Source: Bacteroidales bacterium UBA3709 (GTDB taxonomy: Bacteria > Bacteroidota > Bacteroidia > Bacteroidales > UBA932). From it: a DNA stretch of 19,170 nt. The notes under the pieces were generated by a model that was not told the origin of the DNA, did not search any database, and was given only the letters and a program-made list of their open reading frames with translations. The position numbers and the translations under genes are program-made. The stretch covers positions 1-19,170 of the forward strand of contig DFIA01000051.1 of NCBI GenBank assembly GCA_002372015.1, in the 5' to 3' direction. This document shows positions 6,710-15,203 of the stretch, piece by piece (position 1 is the stretch's first letter; each line of letters begins with the position of its first letter).

Positions 6710-8620
6710 ATGATAACCGTAAACGATTTGACACTATCGTGGGGCGCATTCACGCTTTTAGATCATATTAACATTCATATTGGCGACAATGAAAAGGTAG
6801 GACTTGTAGGTAAAAATGGAGCTGGTAAATCTACTCTCCTGAAGCTTATCTTGGGAGAAGTATCGCCCACCTCTGGCACAATAACTAAAACGAAGGGCGA
6901 ACGAGTAGGCTATTTACCTCAGCAAATGGCTCATGCAAAAGACAAAACAGTAATGGAAGAAACCATGAGGGCTTTTGATGAACTGTTTTCTCTACACAAA
7001 AAGATAGACAATATAGCACAAGAACTTTCTGAAAGAACAGATTATCAGTCTAACTCTTATAATAATCTTATAGTAGAACTTAATAATCTTCAAGACAAGG
7101 TATCGATATTAGAAAGCGAACCGCCACAAAGTCAGGCAGAAAAAGTCTTATTGGGATTAGGTTTTAAGAGCTGGGAATTTAACCGTCCTACAAAGGAATT
7201 GAGCCAAGGCTGGAATATGAGAATTGAATTGGCTAAGATTCTTCTGTCAAGCCCCGATATTCTATTGTTGGATGAGCCTACAAATCACCTTGATATAGAA
7301 TCTATTCAGTGGTTTGAAGATTATCTGAAAACATTCAGAGGTTCGGTTTTGATTATTTCTCACGACCGTAAGTTCTTAGATAACATTACCTGCAGAACTA
7401 TAGAGATAATGTTAGGCAAGATACACGATTACAAAGTTCCTTACTCAAAGTATAAAGTTCTGCGACAAGAGAGAATGGAGCAGCAGCGGGCAGCATATCA
7501 GAACCAGCAGAAGATGATAGAAAAAACTGAGGAATTTATAGAAAGGTTCAGATACAAAGCCACAAAAAGTAATCAAGTACAGAGCCGGATAAAGGCATTG
7601 AACAAATTAGACCGCATAGAAATAGACCTTGAGGAAAAAGCTGCCATAAATGTAAAATTTCCGCCGGCTCCAAGAAGCGGGCAGGTGGTTTTTAAAAGTG
7701 AAGATTTGTCTATTGGATATGGTAATAAGCAAATAGCATCTAAGATAAATATAACTATAGAACGAGGAGAGAAGGTGGCGTTTGTGGGTAGAAACGGAGA
7801 AGGTAAAACAACTATGATGAAGGTAGTTATAGGGGAGTTGGAGGCGTTGGCAGGCAAGGCGGAAAAAGGCTACAATGTGGCACTTGGTTATTATGCACAA
7901 AACCAAGAAGAAATTTTAGATAAGAACGAAACAGTGTATTCTACTCTGGAAAATGTGGCACCGGGGGAGTATAGGCAGAGACTGAGAGATATATTGGGAG
8001 CATTCTTGTTCAAGGGAGAAGATGTAGATAAAAAGGTTGCTGTACTGAGTGGGGGAGAAAGGGCGAGGTTGGCAGTAGCAAAGTTGATTCTCAAACCATA
8101 TAATTTGCTTGCCTTGGATGAGCCTACTAATCACATGGATATACAGAGTAAAGATATTTTAAAGCAGGCTCTGATGAGTTACGATGGCACGCTAATTATA
8201 GTATCTCACGATAGAGATTTTCTTAACGGCTTGGTAGATAAGGTGTATGAGTTTAAGGATGGTAAGGTAAAAGAACATCTCGGAGGTATAGAAACTTATC
8301 TGGAACACGTAAAGAGAGATGTTATAAAACAGCAGCCGATATCGCAGACAAAGAGCTCACAAGATGAGCAGTCTCCAAAGCAATCAGAGGTAACAGATTC
8401 CACTCTTGCAAGGCTCGCAGCAAAGGAGGAGAGGAAGAAGAGGAAAGATTTGGAAAAGCTTGAAAATGAAATTACAGACTTGGATTACAAAATAGCCGAA
8501 TTGGAACTTGCGCTTTCGGTTACAACCTCGGCCGAACAGATAGCGGCTTTATCGGAAGAATATGCAAAGTTAAAGCAGGAGCGAGATAAGAAAATGGATA
8601 AATGGAGTGAAATAGCTTAA
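6710..8620 (+). CDS. ABC-F family ATPase (Uup/EttA-like ribosome-associated)
   Basis: Soluble tandem-ABC ATPase of the ABC-F group, which acts on the ribosome and not in transport. No membrane segments in 636 residues. First cassette: Walker A GKNGAGKST (34-42), signature LSQGW (164-168; the second position is Q instead of G), Walker B/H-motif LLLDEPTNHLDIES (from 185). A charged linker (about 232-315) fits the P-site tRNA interaction motif. Second cassette: Walker A GRNGEGKTT (360-368), canonical LSGGE (446-450), LDEPTNHMD (469-477). The C-terminus is a Lys/Glu coiled coil (about 565-632) as in Uup-like proteins. Whether this is a housekeeping member or an antibiotic-protection protein cannot be decided from sequence. 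It has a strong SD and an iterated leader; its stop shares TTAA with the convergent methyltransferase gene. Confidence 0.93.
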   Translation: MITVNDLTLSWGAFTLLDHINIHIGDNEKVGLVGKNGAGKSTLLKLILGEVSPTSGTITKTKGERVGYLPQQMAHAKDKTVMEETMRAFDELFSLHKKIDNIAQELSERTDYQSNSYNNLIVELNNLQDKVSILESEPPQSQAEKVLLGLGFKSWEFNRPTKELSQGWNMRIELAKILLSSPDILLLDEPTNHLDIESIQWFEDYLKTFRGSVLIISHDRKFLDNITCRTIEIMLGKIHDYKVPYSKYKVLRQERMEQQRAAYQNQQKMIEKTEEFIERFRYKATKSNQVQSRIKALNKLDRIEIDLEEKAAINVKFPPAPRSGQVVFKSEDLSIGYGNKQIASKINITIERGEKVAFVGRNGEGKTTMMKVVIGELEALAGKAEKGYNVALGYYAQNQEEILDKNETVYSTLENVAPGEYRQRLRDILGAFLFKGEDVDKKVAVLSGGERARLAVAKLILKPYNLLALDEPTNHMDIQSKDILKQALMSYDGTLIIVSHDRDFLNGLVDKVYEFKDGKVKEHLGGIETYLEHVKRDVIKQQPISQTKSSQDEQSPKQSEVTDSTLARLAAKEERKKRKDLEKLENEITDLDYKIAELELALSVTTSAEQIAALSEEYAKLKQERDKKMDKWSEIA

Positions 8621-9381
8621 CTACAAGCTCTTAAAATAGATAATATAGCAGCACCTGCCATTGCAACATTGAGCGATTCGCAGCCTTGTTTATCGCCTGT
8701 AGATTTTTCTCTGCCAGTCTTGTCAAAAGAAGGAATGAGTATGTGCTTTTGGGGCTCTATCAGTGAAGCTACTTTGCCGGAAATACCAAAGGACTCACTG
8801 CCTAAAACCACAGCGCATCCTGCTTGCATTGTTGATAATATATTTCTGTTTGATGTTATAGATTTACCATCTAAGAAGGTGCCGAAAACAGGTATGCCAA
8901 TACGCTCAACTATAGTTATAGTGCTGCATAAATTGCCATAAAGAACAGGAACTCTGAATATTGCACCCATTGTAGCCTGAACCGTTTTAGGATTATACAG
9001 TTCTACACAGTTTTCTGAACAAAAAACAGCCGAAATCCCAAACCAATCAGCAAGGCGAATAATGGTTCCCATATTACCCGGGTCTTTTATTCCATCCAGC
9101 ATCAGGTATATATTGCCCTTGGTAAGTTTGATTTCTTCCATTAAGATGTGCTTTTGCCTAACTACAGCTAGTATGGGAGAAGGGGATGCGAGAGACGATA
9201 TCCGACTCATGGCATTTTCTCCAATCTCATCTCTGCGATATATTTTTTCTATTTCAAAATCTGATGCAATAGCCTCTGCTACAAGTTTATCTCCCTCTAC
9301 TACAAAGAGAGAGGTTTGCAGGCGTTGTTTTTTCTGCTGCAAAGACTTAATGAATTTTATTTGAGAAACCGAAATCGACAT
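8617..9381 (-). CDS. TrmH/SpoU-family RNA 2'-O-methyltransferase
   Basis: SPOUT methyltransferase that probably 2'-O-methylates a ribose in rRNA or tRNA using SAM. 254 residues: an N-terminal RNA-substrate-binding part (FVVEGDKLVAEAI), then the SpoU domain with motif 1 DPGNMGTIIRLADWFG (100-115), motif 2 NPKTVQATMGAIFRVPV (130-146), and motif 3 VVLGSESFGIS (191-201) and ESLNVAMAGA (235-244). The loop between the last two blocks (219-234, DKTGREKSTGDKQGC) is about eight residues longer than in the homologues I remember. The gene lies 30 nt downstream of speA on the same strand, so they are probably one transcript. It ends convergent with and overlapping the ABC-F gene by 4 bp. The exact target nucleotide is not inferable. 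Confidence 0.9.
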   Translation of the reverse strand: MSISVSQIKFIKSLQQKKQRLQTSLFVVEGDKLVAEAIASDFEIEKIYRRDEIGENAMSRISSLASPSPILAVVRQKHILMEEIKLTKGNIYLMLDGIKDPGNMGTIIRLADWFGISAVFCSENCVELYNPKTVQATMGAIFRVPVLYGNLCSTITIVERIGIPVFGTFLDGKSITSNRNILSTMQAGCAVVLGSESFGISGKVASLIEPQKHILIPSFDKTGREKSTGDKQGCESLNVAMAGAAILSILRACS

Positions 9382-9411
9382 ATAGTACAGGCCTGAATAT
9401 CAAGTGCAAAA

Positions 9412-10812
9412 TCAATACCCCAATATCTTTAACATGCTCTTGTAAGATTGCTCTTTGCTAAAGAGTTTGGTAGTATAGTCGCCATTTTCGTCTTTGTCTA
9501 TTATCACATGTTTTGGTGCCGGAATCAGGCAGTGCTGTATGCCGCCGTAGCCGGCTATAGATTCTTGATATGCTCCTGTATGGAAGAAGCCTATGTACAG
9601 AGGATCTTTTGCGTGGCCTCCTTCTGCAATAGGAAGGAAAATTGCATTTGAGTGTGCCTCTGCATTGTAGTAATCCTCAGAGTCGCAGGTTAATCCCCCA
9701 AGGAATACTCGTTGATACTGGCATTCCCATTTATTTATAGGTAGCATTATAAACCTTTTTTTTATGCCCCATATATCTGGCAGAGTTGTCATAAAGGAGC
9801 TGTCTATCATATACCATCGCTCTCTGTCGTTCTGCTGCTTAACATCCAGAACTTCATAGATTGTAGCCCCACTTTCTCCAACCGTAAAACTACCGAACTC
9901 CGAGAATATCTGAGGTTCGGCAATACCTCGCTGATTGCATATTGTCTTAATCTGCGATATTACTTCTTCGGTCATATACTCGTAGTCGTAGTCTGCCACT
10001 AAAGAAGATTTGATAGGGAAGCCGCCTCCTATATTCAGAGAATCTAAATCTGGGCAAACGGCCTTTAAATCGCAATAGACATTAACACATTTAGACAGTT
10101 CATTCCAATAATAAGCGTTGTCTTTGATGCCTGTATTGATAAAAAAGTGCAGCATCTTTAACGAGAACTTACTGTTTTTAGATATCTTGTTTTTGTAGAA
10201 AGGTACAATGTCTGAATAGCGTATTCCTAAACGAGAAGTATAAAACTCAAACTTAGGTTCTTCTTCAGAAGCTATTCGTATGCCTATATCGCATCTGCCA
10301 TTAATGGCTTTGTCTAAATCTTCAAATTCTCCCATATTATCCAAAACGGGGATGATGTTTTTCCAGCCATCATTACACTTTGCAGCAATGTTTTCTATGT
10401 AAAGATCTTTCTTATATCCATTGCATACAATCATTATGTCTTTGTTTATCAGGCCTTCTTCGTAGAGAGAGTCAACTAAGTTAAAATCAAAGGCAGAAGA
10501 GGTTTCGAGGTGTATGTCGTTCTTGAGTGCTTCTTGAAGAACAAATGCAAAATGAGAACTTTTTGTACAGTAGCAATAGTGATATGCGCCCTTGTAATCC
10601 ACTTTGGCCATAGCTACATTAAACATTCTCTTAGCCCTCTGAATCTGGCTGGAGATTTTAGGCAGGTATGTTATTTTCAGCGGTGTACCATATTGGTCTA
10701 TTACATCCATCATTGGTATATCGTGGAAGAAAAGATTACCGTTTTCTACTCTAAATTCGTCCTGTGGCCAGTCGAAGGTTTGTTCAACTAAGTTAATGTA
10801 CTTGTTCTTCAT
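9412..10812 (-). CDS. speA: Biosynthetic arginine decarboxylase (fold III PLP enzyme)
   Basis: Decarboxylates arginine to agmatine, the first step of polyamine synthesis, in the cytosol. 466 residues, the length of the compact Bacteroidota/Flavobacteria-type arginine decarboxylase and not the ~630-residue E. coli SpeA. Seen: the alanine-racemase-like barrel with the PLP lysine in YCYCTKSSHF (K84), LETSSAFD (102-109), the phosphate-binding glycines GGGFP (262-266), FGSFTVGESG (306-315), and the partner-site cysteine in GGLTCDSEDYYN (C376). The C-terminus LKILGY is typical. An A8 run on the coding strand falls in codons 350-353 but leaves the frame intact. First gene of a two-gene unit with the RNA methyltransferase, and divergent from tamL. 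Substrate is assigned by overall similarity; ornithine or lysine are less likely. Confidence 0.88.
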   Translation of the reverse strand: MKNKYINLVEQTFDWPQDEFRVENGNLFFHDIPMMDVIDQYGTPLKITYLPKISSQIQRAKRMFNVAMAKVDYKGAYHYCYCTKSSHFAFVLQEALKNDIHLETSSAFDFNLVDSLYEEGLINKDIMIVCNGYKKDLYIENIAAKCNDGWKNIIPVLDNMGEFEDLDKAINGRCDIGIRIASEEEPKFEFYTSRLGIRYSDIVPFYKNKISKNSKFSLKMLHFFINTGIKDNAYYWNELSKCVNVYCDLKAVCPDLDSLNIGGGFPIKSSLVADYDYEYMTEEVISQIKTICNQRGIAEPQIFSEFGSFTVGESGATIYEVLDVKQQNDRERWYMIDSSFMTTLPDIWGIKKRFIMLPINKWECQYQRVFLGGLTCDSEDYYNAEAHSNAIFLPIAEGGHAKDPLYIGFFHTGAYQESIAGYGGIQHCLIPAPKHVIIDKDENGDYTTKLFSKEQSYKSMLKILGY

Positions 10813-10883
10813 AATAGTATATCCGAGTAAGTTACTTTAGTATATTTTTATCAACTCAGCTTACCTGAATTAACTTTACGATG

Positions 10884-10891
10884 CAAATATA
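10884..10891 (-). promoter_or_regulatory. Candidate -7 box for speA
   Basis: On the minus strand this reads TATATTTG, an exact TAnnTTTG match, about 71 nt before the speA ATG. It is one arm of the 10-bp dyad at 10884-10911. No TTTG is found at the -33 distance. Confidence 0.4.
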
Positions 10892-10903
10892 TCTAATCTT
10901 GGA

Positions 10904-10911
10904 TATATTTG
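10904..10911 (+). promoter_or_regulatory. Candidate -7 box for tamL
   Basis: TATATTTG, an exact TAnnTTTG match, 29 nt before the tamL ATG at 10941. It is the right arm of the dyad. A further TAAATTTG occurs at 10924-10931 but would leave a leader of only about 5 nt. Confidence 0.42.
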
Positions 10912-10940
10912 TTAGTTTTTGAGTAAATTTGAAGCCTACT

Positions 10941-13268
10941 ATGAAGATTTTAGCAAAAATACTTGCCTTATTGCCGCTGTGTTGCCTTCTTACGGCTTGC
11001 AGCATGACAAGAGTTATTCCCGAGGGGCAGAGTATGCTTAAATCTAATGATGTTGTATTTACCACAAGCAAACCAGACGAATTATCTGATTTGAATAAAT
11101 ACATAAAGCAAACTCCCAACAAAGGTATTTTTGGCTATCAGTTTAGGGTTGCTTTGTACAACACAGGTAAAGGTAGTGGTAAGGGTTGGGATAAAATAGC
11201 CGAAAGATTGGGGAATCCTCCTTTAATCTTCGACCAAGGTTTAATGGACGCCTCTGTTAAAAATATATTGAATCACATGCAATTCAAGGGTTTCTACAAC
11301 TCAAAGGTAGAGGCTAACTTTGCTACTGAGGATAAAAAGACCAAGGTTGTTTATACTGTTACTCCCGGCAAAAGATATCTGATAGATTCTATTTCCTACT
11401 CGATAGTGGATGCAGATCTGCATAATTTGGTAGAAGCTAACAAGGTGAATTCTCTGATTAAGGTTAATGATTACCTGTCTGCCGATATGCTCGACAAAGA
11501 ATCTGAGCGTCTGTCTAAAATTTTCAGAGATTACGGATTCTTTGGCTTTGACAAGGGCTTCTTCTTCTTTACCGCAGACACATTAGCTCATAATGGCAAA
11601 AGCCACATAGATATAGCCATAAAAGATTATTTAAGAAGCGAGGATGAAGAAGACAGCCGTCCACATAATATATTTTCTTTTGACAGCGTCTTTGTTACTT
11701 CTGTACGCTCTTTTCAGCAAAATAGGAACATGCGCGTAGAAAACGACTCTGCTTCTATTTTCAGGAGAGATTCGCTACTGCGAGTTTGGAGAAATCAAAC
11801 AGATACTATTGCGTATAAGAATATCAATATAGTAAAATTTAATCCAGCTGGCGATCTTGTGAGAGAACGTGTATTAAACAGACTAAATCTGATTACCCCG
11901 GGCTCTCAATATGATGAAAGCAAGGTAGAAGCTACATACGCCAGATTCTCTTCGTTGAATATGTTTTCCAGCGTAAATATTCAGCAGCAGCCATTGGATT
12001 CTTCTAAAATCAAGACCACCATAATGTTGCAAGCCTCCAACCTCCAAGGCTTCAAACTCAATTTAGAAGGCTCTACAAATGCCAATGGTCTGTTGGGTAT
12101 TTCTCCTGCAGTTTCTTATTTTCATAAAAATTTGTTTAGGGGTGCGGAGCTTCTTACTGTTAGCGTAATGGGTGATTTTCAGTTTAAACCGCGCACAAAT
12201 ATTCACTCTACCGAATTAGGTGTGAATGTTACTTTAGATATACCTAAATTTATTTTTGCTCCGGACAAATGGTTTAGATCTAAGAGAATACCGCACACAG
12301 AGATAAGTGCCTCATATAGTTATCAGACCCGTCCAGAATATACCAGAAACATTATTTCCGGTACTTACAACTACACATGGAATGTTCATAATAAGTTGAT
12401 TATAAAGGCAACACCGCTTAGAGCCAACATAGTGCGTATGTTCAATATGGATACAACCATATTCTCTCTGTCTGATCCTTATATGAAGTATGCCTATTCA
12501 GACCATTTCGACATAGGAGTAGGGGCTAGTTTGTACTATGTATCCGACCCTTCTATCAAGCCCGTAAATAACTATTTCTACGTAAGATATAATCTGGATC
12601 TTTCTGGCAATGTCTTGAGTTTGTTAAACAAATCGTTAAAACAAAACGAGCGGGGCGAGTATCTTATATGGAATTCTCCTTATTCTCAGTATTTTAGAAC
12701 AGAAATATCTGCGGTATATACTTTCAAGTTCGGAGGTAATCCAAACAATATGTTGGCTATAAGGGCTTTGGGTGGTATAGGCAAGGGATACGGTAACTCA
12801 ACAACACTACCTTTGGAAAAGAGATTCTGGGGAGGCGGAGCCTATGGAATGCGTGGTTGGCAGCCAAGAACCTTAGGCCCGGGTTCTGCTCCAAGAGATA
12901 CTTCTTTTACAATTCCAAATCAGACAGGAGAAATCAGACTTGAGGGGAATATAGAATATAGATTCCCAATATTTTCTATGTTCAATGGCGCTGTTTTTTC
13001 TGATGTCGGCAATATTTGGACATTTGACAGAAAAATTTCTTCTTCAAAAGAGATAGACAAAAGGGGAGTGTTCAAGTTCAACGACTTTTACAAACACCTT
13101 GCACTTGATTTTGGGGTCGGGTTAAGATTAGATCTCAACTTTGCCCTGATAAGGCTGGATTTAGGATTCAAAACATACAACCCCGCTACGTCAAAATGGA
13201 TAGGACCTGGCAGGTGGCTACGGCGCGGCAACTATGAGTTTAGCTTTGGCATCGGCTATCCTTTCTGA
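10941..13268 (+). CDS. tamL: TamL-type lipoprotein of the Omp85/BamA-TamA family
   Basis: Outer-membrane Omp85 barrel protein, probably involved in outer-membrane protein or lipid transport, of the lipidated TamA form found in Bacteroidota. 775 residues from the ATG at 10941; an in-frame TTG at 10929 would only add MKPT. The signal peptide ends in the lipobox LTAC with Cys20. A POTRA-like region (about 25-400) follows, then a C-terminal 16-strand-type barrel (about 400-775). Loop 6 carries GGGAYGMRGW with the hallmark Arg at 638, and the chain ends in Phe (SFGIGYPF), as outer-membrane barrels do. No tamB-like gene is adjacent: the next gene is convergent after 3 nt and upstream lies speA. An alternative name is a generic BamA/TamA-family protein; BamA itself is unlikely because of the lipobox and the short POTRA region. 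Confidence 0.88.
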   Translation: MKILAKILALLPLCCLLTACSMTRVIPEGQSMLKSNDVVFTTSKPDELSDLNKYIKQTPNKGIFGYQFRVALYNTGKGSGKGWDKIAERLGNPPLIFDQGLMDASVKNILNHMQFKGFYNSKVEANFATEDKKTKVVYTVTPGKRYLIDSISYSIVDADLHNLVEANKVNSLIKVNDYLSADMLDKESERLSKIFRDYGFFGFDKGFFFFTADTLAHNGKSHIDIAIKDYLRSEDEEDSRPHNIFSFDSVFVTSVRSFQQNRNMRVENDSASIFRRDSLLRVWRNQTDTIAYKNINIVKFNPAGDLVRERVLNRLNLITPGSQYDESKVEATYARFSSLNMFSSVNIQQQPLDSSKIKTTIMLQASNLQGFKLNLEGSTNANGLLGISPAVSYFHKNLFRGAELLTVSVMGDFQFKPRTNIHSTELGVNVTLDIPKFIFAPDKWFRSKRIPHTEISASYSYQTRPEYTRNIISGTYNYTWNVHNKLIIKATPLRANIVRMFNMDTTIFSLSDPYMKYAYSDHFDIGVGASLYYVSDPSIKPVNNYFYVRYNLDLSGNVLSLLNKSLKQNERGEYLIWNSPYSQYFRTEISAVYTFKFGGNPNNMLAIRALGGIGKGYGNSTTLPLEKRFWGGGAYGMRGWQPRTLGPGSAPRDTSFTIPNQTGEIRLEGNIEYRFPIFSMFNGAVFSDVGNIWTFDRKISSSKEIDKRGVFKFNDFYKHLALDFGVGLRLDLNFALIRLDLGFKTYNPATSKWIGPGRWLRRGNYEFSFGIGYPF

Positions 13269-13271
13269 TGC

Positions 13272-15173
13272 CTATTTCTTGAACTTGTATTTTACAAATA
13301 ATTCTATAGCTTGATATTCAGCCATGCCTAACTTATCGAAAATTACGGCGGTATTGTGGTTTCTCTCCTCTGCTCTCATCCAAAACTCTCTGGAATCGGA
13401 ACCAGGGAAAAGAGGATAGTCTTTCTGCGACTGATGACGGAATATGGCAGCTCTCTTGATTTTCACTTCCTCCGGACTGAGCGGTACAGCCATTTCGGCT
13501 TCGGCAACATCCCACTCTTGCCATGCCCCTCTGTACATCCATATTCTACAGTCTTTGAACCAAGGTTCGTTTTTCAGCTCCTCACAAGCATAGATTACAG
13601 ACTGGAAGCAGACTCTATGAGTTCCGTGTGGATCCGATAGGTCTCCGGCAAGAAAAATCTGATGTGGTTTTATGCGCATTAGAAGTTTCTTTACAATATC
13701 AATATCCTTCTTGCCAAGAGGCTTTTTCTTAACACCTCCGGTCTCATAGAAAGGTAGAGAAAGAAAGTTTACATGGTCGTCTGGAATTCCCAAATAGCGG
13801 CAGGCACTGCGTGCTTCACCTCTTCTTATATAGGTTTTGATTCTACGAACCATTAAAGGATCTGCTTGGCCTGGATGTTTCTTGCCAAGCTCTTTTTCTA
13901 TGTTTTTAAACAACTTGTCAGATGTTTTAGAATCTATCCCAAATATATCTGAACTTTCTCTGATAAAGTCTAAATACCGTATTACATCGTGATCAAAAAC
14001 AGCGATGTTGCCACTTGTTTGATAAGCTAAGTGTATATCGTGACCTTGCTCTGAAAGTCTGGCTAATGTACCGCCCATAGATATTACATCATCGTCTGGG
14101 TGCGGCGAAAATACAATAACCCTCTTAGGATATGGCAGAGCTCTTTCCGGGCGTGTAGAGTCGTCTGTATTGGGTTTGCCGCCTGGCCAACCGCTTATTA
14201 TGTGCTGTAAATCGTTGAAAACTTTGATATTTATTGCACTTGCAGGTCCTTTTTCTGTTACTAAGTCTGCCATGCCGTTATCGTTGTAATCTCTGTCTGT
14301 CAGCTTTAAGATAGGCTTGTCTAATTTTTTGCAGAGCCAGAATACAGACTTCCTGATTATATAAGGTGTCCATTCTACCTTATATGTAAGCCACGGGGTA
14401 GCTATTCGTGTAAGACACACAGACGCAGCGTTGTCTATCATTATGCTTACATTGTCGTGCTCCTGCAGATAAGAAGCCGGAACCATTTTTGTAATATCGC
14501 CTTCCACAATCTTTTTTACCTCCGGTGCGCTTCCCTCGCCCCAAGCAAGATAGAATATCCTATTAGCCTCAAGAATTGTGGCAATACCCATTGTTATAGC
14601 ATAGTAGGGCACATCATCTACTCCAAAGAATTCACTGGCGGCAGATACTCTGGTGGTATAGTTGAGGTTGATTTTTCTTGTGCGTGAGTTGTATGGAGAA
14701 CCAGGCTCGTTCATTGCCATATTGCCGGTAATTACAATATCTAATCCACCAGCTGCTTCTATCTCTTTTTCATAGGCATTGCAATACTCTTCCATATTGC
14801 TACGCTTTCTGCTGTCTATGCAGTGAATATTTTCTTTAGGAATATCTATTTCGTCTAAAAGACACTCTTTCAGAAAGCGATAGTGGCTTTGAAGTTCGCT
14901 ACGATCCAAAGGATAGTAATCGTCCATTCCAAATATCTCAATATTTTTAAAGCTCAACCTCTTGCGCTTTACTGCTGATATAAAATCGTCGTACACCTGA
15001 AGGCAGGCAGAAGATGACGAAAGGGCGAGCACTAATTTCTTTCCTTGCTTGGCCTTTTGTTTTGCCTCCTTTATAACTTCTTCCACAATAATCTTGGAAG
15101 CTTCTTGCTGTTCATTAAAAATAGTTACAGGTAGTTTTTCGTACCTCTTGGAGAAATCAGATGTCAAAAACAT
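13272..15173 (-). CDS. NagB-like domain fused to PIG-L (LmbE) deacetylase
   Basis: Two-domain cytoplasmic protein of 633 residues, often annotated as glucosamine-6-phosphate deaminase-like in Bacteroidota. Residues 20-260 have the NagB/6-phosphogluconolactonase fold: FGMDDYYPL (81-89) keeps the substrate Asp, and NEPGSPYNSRTR (155-166) and TMGIATILEA (194-203) are also kept. The phosphate loop, PTGGTP in E. coli NagB, is here SSSSAC (52-57), and the active-site loop is shortened to ITGNMAMNEP, without the DGH that carries the catalytic His. Residues 345-620 form a PIG-L/LmbE domain with intact metal motifs HPDDD (358-362) and DPHGTH (514-519), so de-N-acetylation of an amino-sugar substrate is likely. 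Last gene of the rarA-kdsA operon, 30 nt after kdsA; convergent with tamL. True deaminase activity is doubtful. Confidence 0.87.
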   Translation of the reverse strand: MFLTSDFSKRYEKLPVTIFNEQQEASKIIVEEVIKEAKQKAKQGKKLVLALSSSSACLQVYDDFISAVKRKRLSFKNIEIFGMDDYYPLDRSELQSHYRFLKECLLDEIDIPKENIHCIDSRKRSNMEEYCNAYEKEIEAAGGLDIVITGNMAMNEPGSPYNSRTRKINLNYTTRVSAASEFFGVDDVPYYAITMGIATILEANRIFYLAWGEGSAPEVKKIVEGDITKMVPASYLQEHDNVSIMIDNAASVCLTRIATPWLTYKVEWTPYIIRKSVFWLCKKLDKPILKLTDRDYNDNGMADLVTEKGPASAINIKVFNDLQHIISGWPGGKPNTDDSTRPERALPYPKRVIVFSPHPDDDVISMGGTLARLSEQGHDIHLAYQTSGNIAVFDHDVIRYLDFIRESSDIFGIDSKTSDKLFKNIEKELGKKHPGQADPLMVRRIKTYIRRGEARSACRYLGIPDDHVNFLSLPFYETGGVKKKPLGKKDIDIVKKLLMRIKPHQIFLAGDLSDPHGTHRVCFQSVIYACEELKNEPWFKDCRIWMYRGAWQEWDVAEAEMAVPLSPEEVKIKRAAIFRHQSQKDYPLFPGSDSREFWMRAEERNHNTAVIFDKLGMAEYQAIELFVKYKFKK

Positions 15174-15203
15174 TTCAAGATATGTTTAACTGTTAGTACT
15201 TTT

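Larger units (their letters stand above)
10884..10911. repeat. Perfect 10-bp inverted repeat in speA/tamL divergent promoter
   Basis: CAAATATATC, 8-nt spacer, GATATATTTG. Each arm is at the same time a TAnnTTTG box pointing outward, so the two divergent promoters are mirror images. It could also bind a dimeric regulator. No T-run follows on either strand, so a terminator is unlikely. Confidence 0.75.

Noticed and set aside
9756..9763. T8 (A8 on the coding strand) in speA as a programmed frameshift site
   Set aside because: It encodes IKKRF in the intact frame of a full-length enzyme; no pseudoknot or alternative downstream frame is seen.
10826..10836. AGTAA-G-TTACT small dyad in the speA leader
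   Set aside because: Arms of five AT-rich bases are expected by chance.
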